Assembly: GCA_964393335.1 (NCBI GenBank) | Contig: CAYMTN010000215.1 | Coordinates: forward strand, 1 to 9,291 | From: CAYMTN01 sp964393335 | GTDB taxonomy: Bacteria; Chloroflexota; Anaerolineae; Aggregatilineales; Aggregatilineaceae | Length of the DNA stretch: 9,291 bases | Direction: 5' to 3' | Shown here: positions 1 to 5,567 of the stretch, one piece after another | How the letters are laid out: every line of letters starts with the position of its first letter | How positions within the stretch are numbered: position 1 is the first letter of the stretch | The notes under the pieces: generated by a model | Seen by the model: the letters and a program-made list of their open reading frames with translations, nothing else | Told to the model about the DNA's origin: nothing | The model's database searches: none | Made by a program: the position numbers and the translations under genes

Positions 1-310
1 CTGGTGTGTTGGTGATCAGGCCGGGGTTGTCGGGTGTATATGACGCGACAGCCGCCACCTGTGTCCAGAACTGGTCAGCGCCGAGCGTATCGCGCGGCTC
101 GACGGTCCCGCACAGCAGGTTGTACACGGTGTTGCTGAACACGTTGCCTACCGCCGGGCCGGTGATCGTCAGCACGGCGATCAGGGCGACGGCGACCAGC
201 GCCAGGATCAGTACGTATTCGACCAGGGCCTGCCCGCCGCCTCGTGATGAACGAAACCGCCGGAAGCGAATGGGGGGTTGTGATTGTTTTCCAACCTTGT
301 GACCAGACAT
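1..310 (-). CDS. Flp/type IVb pilin precursor, 3' end beyond the window
   Basis: Structural subunit of a Flp/Tad-type pilus, made as a membrane-anchored prepilin. Reading leftwards from ATG at 310-308 gives 103 codons with no stop before the edge, so the C-terminus is missing. Residues 1-26 form a basic leader (KVGKQ, RFRRFRSSR) ending in GGG. Predicted prepilin-peptidase cleavage is after Gly26, giving QALVEY with Glu at +5 and Tyr at +6, the hallmark of Flp pilins. Residues about 33-53 are a hydrophobic helix (VLILALVAVALIAVL), followed by GPAVGNVFSNT, a pattern I associate with Chloroflexota pilins. The start is firm: a TAG codon directly precedes the ATG in frame, and AGGAGG lies 10 bases upstream (complement of 321-326). 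The gene is divergent from folD and not obviously linked in function. A TadE-like minor pseudopilin is a less likely alternative. Confidence 0.85.
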   Translation of the reverse strand, partial: MSGHKVGKQSQPPIRFRRFRSSRGGGQALVEYVLILALVAVALIAVLTITGPAVGNVFSNTVYNLLCGTVEPRDTLGADQFWTQVAAVASYTPDNPGLITNTP

Positions 311-342
311 CTATGTGTCCCCTCCTGTATTTCCGTGCTGTA

Positions 343-384
343 GGTGTGTTCGCATCCACACCAGCCGCGTGTGGAGTGATTTTT
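343..384 (+). promoter_or_regulatory. Two mutually exclusive hairpins followed by a T run
   Basis: On the plus strand GGTGTG (343-348) can pair with CACACC (357-362). The overlapping TCCACAC (355-361) can instead pair with GTGTGGA (369-375), a 7-bp stem with a 7-base loop followed four bases later by TTTTT (380-384). The second form resembles an intrinsic terminator and the first would prevent it. No plus-strand gene ends upstream, so its role is unclear. It could be a leader for folD, a block on antisense transcription, or on the minus strand a hairpin in the pilin mRNA leader. The pairing is visible; function is inferred. Confidence 0.35.
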
Positions 385-441
385 GCAGTCTGATACCTCT
401 ACCATCAATAGTACCTGACTCCGGCTGAGATGAGGGTCATG

Positions 442-476
442 ATTTGTCGAAGAGTTGTCGGAAATCATTGACAAAT
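442..476. repeat. TTGTC-type repeat cluster in the divergent spacer
   Basis: TTGTCG occurs at 444-449 and again at 455-460, exactly 11 bp apart (about one helical turn). ATTTGTC (442-448) has its exact inverted copy GACAAAT at 470-476. A further TTGTCA sits at 508-513. Such spacing is typical of operator half-sites between divergent genes. No specific regulator can be named. No well-spaced -35/-10 pair was found; the best -10-like element for folD is TGTTAGGCT at 523-531, which is weak. Confidence 0.3.
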
Positions 477-576
477 GGCCCGGCAAATCCGCCAGCCGTC
501 ACTGGTGTTGTCAGGCGGGACGTGTTAGGCTCAAGTACCTGTTTGAACGGTGTTTAGACGAAAGGACGAACATGCC

Positions 577-1464
577 ATGACCGCTGCAATAATCGATGGA
601 ACAGCAGTAGCGGCCCGTATCCGTCAGCAGATCGCCGCCGACGTAAAAACGATGCAGGCTGAGCACGGTATTGTGCCGGGGTTAGCTGCCGTGCTGGTGG
701 GCGATAACCCGGCATCGCGCAGCTACGTGCGGATGAAGCGTAAGGCGTGCGACGAGGTGGGGATCGCGTCGTTCGGGTACACGCTTCCGGCGGATGCGAC
801 CCAGCAACAGGTTGAGGAACTTGTCGGGCAGTTGAATGACGATCCCCAGGTGCACGGGATTCTGGTCCAGTTGCCGTTGCCGCGTCATCTGGACGAGGAA
901 AACGTGTTGAGTCTGATCAGCCTGCACAAAGACGTGGACGGTTTTCACCCGGTCAACATTGGCCGCCTGGCTATGAAAGGCCGCGAGCCGTTGTTTATCC
1001 CCTGTACGCCACATGGCGCGATGGTGCTGCTCGAAGAGGCCGGTGCTACCTTCGAGGGAGCCAACGCCGTCGTGTTGGGCCGCAGCAACATCGTCGGGCT
1101 GCCGGCTGCCATGCTGCTGATTCACCGCGACGCTACGGTGACCGTCTGTCACAGCCGCACCAGGGACCTGCCGGGCGTCTGCCGCCAGGCGGACATCCTG
1201 ATCGCGGCGGTGGGACGTCCTGAAATGGTCAAAGCGGACTGGGTGAAACCCGGCGCGTATGTGATCGACGTCGGGTCGAACCGGGTCGATGATCCGTCCA
1301 GTGAAAAAGGCTATCGTTGGGTAGGTGATGTGGCCTTCAACGAGGTCAAAGAAGTGGCGGGCGCGATTACGCCATCGCCGGGTGGTGTTGGGCCGATGAC
1401 AATCGCCATGCTGCTGAAGAACACGCTGCGCGGCGCGGAACTGGTGATTAGCGGTCAGGTTTAG
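577..1464 (+). CDS. folD: FolD, methylene-tetrahydrofolate dehydrogenase / methenyl-THF cyclohydrolase
   Basis: Bifunctional cytoplasmic enzyme converting 5,10-methylene-THF to 5,10-methenyl-THF with NAD(P)+, then to 10-formyl-THF, supplying or draining one-carbon units. The product is 295 residues, normal for the family. Tyr50, Lys54, Gln98 and Asp121 fall at the same numbers as the E. coli active-site residues, within SYVRMKRK, GILVQLPLP and KDVDGF. The Rossmann half shows VVLGRSNIVGLP (166-176), DVGSNR (231-236), GDVAF and the C-terminal TPSPGGVGPMT (265-275). The common GKP after the nucleotide loop is GLP here, and DVGINR is DVGSNR, both mild variants. ATG 577 was chosen because AAGGA lies 10 bases upstream and homology begins there; GTG at 550 would add nine unlikely residues. 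About 105 bases separate it from the deaminase gene, which has its own promoter-like element, so folD may be a separate unit. Confidence 0.95.
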   Translation: MTAAIIDGTAVAARIRQQIAADVKTMQAEHGIVPGLAAVLVGDNPASRSYVRMKRKACDEVGIASFGYTLPADATQQQVEELVGQLNDDPQVHGILVQLPLPRHLDEENVLSLISLHKDVDGFHPVNIGRLAMKGREPLFIPCTPHGAMVLLEEAGATFEGANAVVLGRSNIVGLPAAMLLIHRDATVTVCHSRTRDLPGVCRQADILIAAVGRPEMVKADWVKPGAYVIDVGSNRVDDPSSEKGYRWVGDVAFNEVKEVAGAITPSPGGVGPMTIAMLLKNTLRGAELVISGQV

Positions 1465-1495
1465 GTTGCCGTTCCCCGAAAATACTTGTTGAGAG

Positions 1496-1548
1496 CCTGG
1501 GCGCGCGCCCATTGTCTGAGATAATATTCTTCCCCTGGCGCGCGCTCA
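1496..1548. repeat. GC-rich near-direct repeats flanking a promoter element, one a perfect palindrome
   Basis: CCTGGGCGCGCGCCCA (1496-1511) recurs as CCTGGCGCGCGCTCA (1534-1548), differing by one deleted G and one C-to-T change, with start points 38 bp apart. The first copy contains the perfect 14-bp palindrome TGGGCGCGCGCCCA (1498-1511). The copies bracket an AT-rich -10-like stretch. This looks like an operator pair, though the first palindrome could also fold as a small hairpin after folD. Confidence 0.4.
1517..1525 (+). promoter_or_regulatory. Candidate extended -10 promoter for the deaminase gene
   Basis: TGAGATAAT fits the extended -10 form TGnTATAAT with one mismatch in the hexamer (GATAAT). 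No convincing -35 lies at the usual distance, as expected for extended -10 promoters. Transcription would start near 1532, about 20 bases before ATG 1552 and 38 before ATG 1570. The only other AT-rich part of the 1465-1569 spacer is a short stretch at about 1478-1490. Confidence 0.4.
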
Positions 1549-1569
1549 CGTATGAGGATGAAACCGAGG

Positions 1570-2928
1570 ATGAAGACGCTGCTTGTAAAACACGCGCGGG
1601 TTCTGGTGACGATGGACGACGCGCGCCGCGAAATCGAAGATGGTGCGCTGCTGATCCGTGACAACGTCATTGAATGGGTCGGGCCAACGGAGGATATGCC
1701 GGACGCCGACGGCGAGGTGCTGGACCTGTCGGGCCATGTCGTGCTGCCGGGCCTGGTGAATACCCATCACCACATGTACCAGACTCTTACGCGCGTGATT
1801 CCCGGCTGCCAAAACGACGAGTTATTCGGCTGGCTGCGCACGTTGTACCCGATCTGGGCCGGGTTGAGCGCGGAAGCGGTGTTTGTCAGCGCCCAATTGG
1901 CGGCTGCCGAATTAGTGCTCTCCGGCTGCACGACTTCCAGCGACCACCTGTACATTTTCCCGAATGATGTCACGCTGGATGACGAGATTCGCGGCGTGCA
2001 GGAAATCGGGCTGCGCTTCCACGCCACGCGCGGCAGCATGAGCGTCGGCGAGAGCAAGGGGGGACTGCCCCCGGACAGCGTCGTAGAAGACGAGAACGCG
2101 ATCCTCAAAGACAGCCAGCGCGTAATCGAGGCGTATCACGATAATACGCGTTATGCCATGTTGCGTATCGGCCTGGCTCCCTGCTCGCCGTTTAGCGTCT
2201 CGCAGGACCTGATGCGCACTTCTGCCGAACTGGCACGCAGTTATCCCGGCGTGCGCCTGCATACCCACCTGGCCGAGACTCAGCCGGACGTCGACTACAG
2301 CCTCGCCCAGTTCGGCCTGAGGCCCGGCGATTATGCCGAAGATGTCGGCTGGGTTGGGGAAGACGTGTGGCACGCCCACTGCGTCCACCTGACGCACGAC
2401 GCGATGGAAAAGTTTGGCCGCACGGGGACCGGCGTGGCTCACTGTCCGGCGAGTAATGCGCGGCTGGCCAGCGGAATCGCTCCGGTGCGTGACTTGTTGG
2501 ATCGGCACGTGCCGGTCGGGTTGGGCGTGGATGGTTCGGCCAGCAACGACAGCGGGCACCTGTTGAACGAAGCGCGTTTGGCGATGCTGATGCAGCGCGC
2601 GTTGACGCGCGATCCGAACGTGCTGAATGCCCGTGAGACACTCGAACTCGCGACACTCGGCGGGGCGCGCGTGTTAGGCCGGGATGACATTGGCGCGCTC
2701 AAACCCGGCATGGCAGCGGACTTTGTCGCATTTGACATGGATCAACTGCCGTTTGCCGGAGCGCTGCACGATCCGGTGGCGGCGCTGTTGTTCTGCACGT
2801 CGGTCAATGTGGCATACAGCGTGATCAATGGTAAGGTCGTAGTAGCGGAAGGGCGGCTGGCGACGGGTGACCTGGAACCGCTGGTCGAGCGGCACAACGC
2901 GCTGGCGATGGAATTGGCAAACGGGTAG
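1570..2928 (+). CDS. 8-oxoguanine-deaminase-type amidohydrolase (SsnA/AtzB-related)
   Basis: Metal-dependent cytoplasmic aminohydrolase, most like 8-oxoguanine deaminase, which turns 8-oxoguanine plus water into urate and ammonia. Product of 452 residues, full length for the family. Metal and catalytic residues seen: NTHHH (His66, His68), HTHLAE (His233, Glu236), HAHCVHL (His270) and LGVDGSASNDS (Asp321). The segment RGSMSVGESKGGLPPDSVV (154-172) is, from memory, typical of 8-oxoguanine deaminases rather than ordinary guanine deaminases or chlorohydrolases. ATG codons occur at 1552, 1558 and 1570. I chose 1570 because GAGGA lies 11 bases before it, while 1552 has no ribosome site; 1552 could serve as a nearly leaderless start. 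It is followed after 16 bases by the hydantoinase gene, suggesting coupled translation. Alternatives are SsnA-like aminohydrolase or hydroxyatrazine ethylaminohydrolase, so the family is firm and the exact substrate less so. Confidence 0.85.
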   Translation: MKTLLVKHARVLVTMDDARREIEDGALLIRDNVIEWVGPTEDMPDADGEVLDLSGHVVLPGLVNTHHHMYQTLTRVIPGCQNDELFGWLRTLYPIWAGLSAEAVFVSAQLAAAELVLSGCTTSSDHLYIFPNDVTLDDEIRGVQEIGLRFHATRGSMSVGESKGGLPPDSVVEDENAILKDSQRVIEAYHDNTRYAMLRIGLAPCSPFSVSQDLMRTSAELARSYPGVRLHTHLAETQPDVDYSLAQFGLRPGDYAEDVGWVGEDVWHAHCVHLTHDAMEKFGRTGTGVAHCPASNARLASGIAPVRDLLDRHVPVGLGVDGSASNDSGHLLNEARLAMLMQRALTRDPNVLNARETLELATLGGARVLGRDDIGALKPGMAADFVAFDMDQLPFAGALHDPVAALLFCTSVNVAYSVINGKVVVAEGRLATGDLEPLVERHNALAMELANG

Positions 2929-2929
2929 C

Positions 2930-2947
2930 AGGAGGAAATGGCGCTTG
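2930..2947 (+). promoter_or_regulatory. Ribosome binding site that fixes a TTG start for the hydantoinase
   Basis: AGGAGG (2930-2935) follows the upstream TAG (2926-2928) by one base. TTG at 2945 is nine bases downstream and in frame with the hydantoinase. An ATG at 2938 lies only two bases from the AGGAGG, too close for normal initiation, and is in another frame, giving only MALGTEE before a stop at 2959-2961. TTG 2945 is therefore the supported start. Confidence 0.75.
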
Positions 2948-4387
2948 GCACAGAAGAATAGCCAATTGGTCGTGCGCGGGGGGCAGGTTGTCACGCCCTC
3001 GGACGTGCTGTATGCCGACGTGTTGATCGACGGCGAACGCATTATCGGGCTGGCTGCTGCTGGTGATGGTGTGTGGCCGGATGCCCGTGTCGTGGATGCG
3101 CGCGGCTGTTACGTGTTTCCCGGCGTGGTCGATCCGCATACGCATATTCAGCTTGACACCGGCATTTTCCAGACATCCGACAACTGGGAGATCGGGACGC
3201 GCACAGCGGCCTATGGCGGCGTGACGACGGTCGTCGATTTTGCCACGCAGTTCCCCGGCATGACGCTGCCGCAGGCTTTGGATGCCCGGCTGGATGAGTG
3301 TAAACCGGCGTTGATCGATTATGGGCTGCACATGATGGTGACTGATCTGCCGCACGACCCGGCAGAAGCCCGCCGCTCCTTACGCGAACTGCGCGATCTG
3401 GGAGTGCCAAGCATCAAGCTGTACACCACGTATCGCCCGAACTATTACGCGGACGATGCGGAGATTCTGCATACGTTTCGCGCGATGCCGCACGACATGC
3501 TGGCGATGGTTCACTGCGAGAATGATGCGCTGGTGACCGATGCAACCGCGCGGTTGGTCGAGGCTGGTACGACCGGCTGGGCGTATCACGGGCAGGCGCG
3601 CCCGCCGGAGGCTGAAGTTGAGGCGATCCGCCGCGTGATTTATCTGGCACGTGTAGCCGGAGCCGCCGTGTATATCGTGCACAACTCGACGGTGGAATCG
3701 GTGCGGGTTGTGGCCGAGGCGCAGCACGAAGCGGGTTCCCCGGTGTACTGTGAAACGTGCCCGCAGTACGTGTGGTTAGATGACAGCCGTTACGCCGGGC
3801 CAAACGCCGAGCAGTTCATTTTGCAGCCGCCGCTGCGCCCGAAAGTGTGGCAGGTGGACCTGCTCGACTGCTGGCAGATGCTCAGCGCCGTTTCGACCGA
3901 CCACTGCGATTACACGCTGGCGCAGAAGCGGGAGTTCACCGAGTTTACGAAGACGCCGGGCGGGCTGCCGGGCCTTGAAACGCTGTTTGCGCTTACCTAT
4001 ACCTGCGGCATACATCTGGCCCGCGAGCGGCAGGCGGCGGGCGAAGCTGTCCAGCCGATCCCGCTGCCGGAGTTGGCGCGGCTGCTGTCGGCGGACCCGG
4101 CGCGTTTGTTCGGCCTGTACCCGCAGAAGGGCGCGATCCTGCCCGGCAGCGATGCCGACCTGCTGATCTACGATCCGGCTCCGTCTGTGACGGTGCGTGC
4201 CAGTGACATGCACACTATCGCGGGTTATACGCCCTACGATGGGCTGACTGTGCAGGGGCAGATGCGGACCGTGATAAGCCGGGGAGATGTCCTAGTGAAG
4301 GACGGCGAACTGCACGGTGAGCCTGGTCGCGGGCGGTTTTTGCGCGGCCAGCCGTTTTCTCCCCCGGTACGCCGAAAAAAGGGGTGA
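2945..4387 (+). CDS. hydA: Dihydropyrimidinase / D-hydantoinase family cyclic amidohydrolase
   Basis: Binuclear-metal cytoplasmic hydrolase that opens a cyclic ureide (dihydropyrimidine, hydantoin or similar) to an N-carbamoyl amino acid. Product of 480 residues from TTG 2945, normal length. Metal ligands expected of the family are visible: DPHTH (His65, His67), SIKLYTTY (carboxylated Lys158, with Tyr163 near the substrate), MVHCEN (His190), YIVHNST (His246) and STDHCDY (Asp319). The C-terminal GRGRFLRGQPF is also typical of dihydropyrimidinases. The family often has SSDHCP at the last ligand; the change to STDHCDY may reflect a different substrate. The next two genes are carbamoyltransferases and carbamate kinase follows, so its N-carbamoyl product is a plausible source of carbamoyl phosphate. 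E. coli HyuA, in the purine/urate cluster, is the closest contextual analogue. Allantoinase is a less likely alternative. Confidence 0.88.
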   Translation: MAQKNSQLVVRGGQVVTPSDVLYADVLIDGERIIGLAAAGDGVWPDARVVDARGCYVFPGVVDPHTHIQLDTGIFQTSDNWEIGTRTAAYGGVTTVVDFATQFPGMTLPQALDARLDECKPALIDYGLHMMVTDLPHDPAEARRSLRELRDLGVPSIKLYTTYRPNYYADDAEILHTFRAMPHDMLAMVHCENDALVTDATARLVEAGTTGWAYHGQARPPEAEVEAIRRVIYLARVAGAAVYIVHNSTVESVRVVAEAQHEAGSPVYCETCPQYVWLDDSRYAGPNAEQFILQPPLRPKVWQVDLLDCWQMLSAVSTDHCDYTLAQKREFTEFTKTPGGLPGLETLFALTYTCGIHLARERQAAGEAVQPIPLPELARLLSADPARLFGLYPQKGAILPGSDADLLIYDPAPSVTVRASDMHTIAGYTPYDGLTVQGQMRTVISRGDVLVKDGELHGEPGRGRFLRGQPFSPPVRRKKG

Positions 4388-4419
4388 CAGCTTTTGAATC
4401 GCGTGGTATGCTTTGCCGT

Positions 4420-4450
4420 TCACTGAACGATGGTCCAGTGATCGATTTTT
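4420..4450 (+). terminator. Hairpin with T run between hydantoinase and carbamoyltransferase genes
   Basis: TCACTG (4420-4425) pairs with CAGTGA (4436-4441). Inside, after one mismatch, AC pairs with GT, leaving a GATG loop. TTTTT follows at 4446-4450 after a short ATCGA-like spacer. This is a weak intrinsic terminator or attenuator within the gene run. An extended -10-like TGGTATGCT at 4404-4412 would place a start near 4419, making the hairpin the 5' end of a new transcript instead. Both readings are inference. Confidence 0.4.
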
Positions 4451-4503
4451 GACGTATGGTGCTCTCCCAGGGAGCTGGTGATTCATTCGCAGAGGAGATA
4501 AAA

Positions 4504-5457
4504 ATGCGTAGTTTTTTGGGACGCGACATTCTGTCGTTAAAGGAATTTGACCGTCACGAGTACTTCCGGGTGTTCGAAGTAGCCGCGATGCTCGAACCGT
4601 ATGCCCGTGATCGCCGCAACGGTGATGTGCTCCAACACAAGACGCTGGTCACGGCGTTTTACCAGCCCAGCACGCGCACGCGCCTGGCAACCGAAGCGGC
4701 GATGCACCGCCTGGGTGGTCATGTGACCGGTTTTGCCGATGCCAAGATGACACGTGCCGGTGACTTTTACCAGGAAGGGATTCAAGACACGGTCAAGATG
4801 CTGGAGTATTACGGCGACGTGATCGCCATGCGGCATTTCCAGCAGGGTGCGCCGCACGAGGCAGCGGTCCACGCCAGCGTACCGGTCATCAACTGCGGCG
4901 ACGGGTGGGGCGAACATCCGACCCAGGTTCTGACCGATATGCTGACCATTTATCGCCAGCGCGGTTCGCTCGACGGCCTGACATGGATTCTGATCGGTGA
5001 TATGCGGATGCGCACGATGCACAGCATCAGTTATGCGCTGAGCAAATTCGACTCGAAGGTTCATGTGATTTCGCCCGACGAAATGTACTTCCTGCCGGCG
5101 TTCGAGGCTGAAGTACGCGATATGGGCCTTAACTTCCAGCGCAAGGAACACATCGAGCAGGTGGTGGGTGAGGCCGACGTGATCTACATGGAGCCGGTCG
5201 TACAGCCCGATTACACCAAGGCCCGCCAGGAAGCAACCGACGACAAGGGCCGGACCCCCGCCAATTATCAGGTCACCAAGAAGCTGCTGTTTGAGAAGGC
5301 CAGACAGAATGCGATCGTGCTGCATTCGCTGCCGCGCCAGGACGAGCTGGCGACGGACGTCGATAACACCCGCTTCCAGCGGTATTGGGTTGAGGCGTAT
5401 AACGGCGTGCTGACACGCATGGCGCTGCTGGCATTGATCCTCGGCGCAGTCGAGTAG
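4504..5457 (+). CDS. Aspartate-carbamoyltransferase-like transcarbamylase with altered substrate site
   Basis: Transcarbamylase of the PyrB fold, 317 residues. The carbamoyl-phosphate site is present: STRTR (56-60), MRH (Arg110), EHPTQ (His138, Gln141), GDMRMRTMHS (Arg170) and LHSLPR (273-278). The C-terminus DELATDVDNT and MALLALILG closely follows catalytic ATCase chains. By my hand alignment to E. coli PyrB, residues needed for aspartate chemistry are gone: the Ser80/Lys84 loop is KMTRAGDFYQ (81-90), with Arg84 in place of Ser and no Lys at the second place. Arg229 and Gln231 become Pro231 and Val233, and HPLPR is HSLPR. It is therefore unlikely to be ordinary pyrimidine-biosynthetic PyrB, and no PyrI or pyr genes are nearby. 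ATG 4504 has GAGGAG seven bases upstream; ATG 4456 has none and would add 16 residues. The true substrate is unknown; reverse cleavage of an N-carbamoyl compound is inferred from the neighbours. Confidence 0.8.
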   Translation: MRSFLGRDILSLKEFDRHEYFRVFEVAAMLEPYARDRRNGDVLQHKTLVTAFYQPSTRTRLATEAAMHRLGGHVTGFADAKMTRAGDFYQEGIQDTVKMLEYYGDVIAMRHFQQGAPHEAAVHASVPVINCGDGWGEHPTQVLTDMLTIYRQRGSLDGLTWILIGDMRMRTMHSISYALSKFDSKVHVISPDEMYFLPAFEAEVRDMGLNFQRKEHIEQVVGEADVIYMEPVVQPDYTKARQEATDDKGRTPANYQVTKKLLFEKARQNAIVLHSLPRQDELATDVDNTRFQRYWVEAYNGVLTRMALLALILGAVE

Positions 5458-5481
5458 GCGCTTCCGGGTTTCAACACCTTT

Positions 5482-5522
5482 ACGGGGCGGTCAGCGTCGG
5501 GGACTCTGGCGGCCCGCCCCGT
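5482..5522 (+). promoter_or_regulatory. GC-rich hairpin between the two carbamoyltransferase genes
   Basis: ACGGGGCGG (5482-5490) pairs perfectly with CCGCCCCGT (5514-5522), a 9-bp stem with a 23-base loop. No T run follows, so it is not a classical terminator; it may slow polymerase, stabilise an mRNA end or separate expression of the two genes. It fills the middle of the 110-bp spacer. Confidence 0.4.
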
Positions 5523-5567
5523 CATCGCTGGCGGTATTCACGGTTTTGTAGAAGAGGACAAAAGCAG

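Noticed and set aside
6..302. Plus-strand open frame over the pilin region
   Set aside because: The minus strand encodes a pilin with leader, cleavage site and helix; the plus frame has no such features.
468..496. TTGACA at 468-473 as a -35 for folD
   Set aside because: The bases 15-19 positions downstream are GC-rich with no -10 match; the hexamer is better explained as part of the inverted TTGTC repeat.
682..1512. Minus-strand open frame opposite folD
   Set aside because: Antisense shadow with no recognisable domain; folD on the plus strand is certain.
4456..4503. Upstream ATG extending the ATCase-like protein by 16 residues
   Set aside because: No ribosome site before 4456, whereas GAGGAG precedes ATG 4504; the extension does not look like the family N-terminus.
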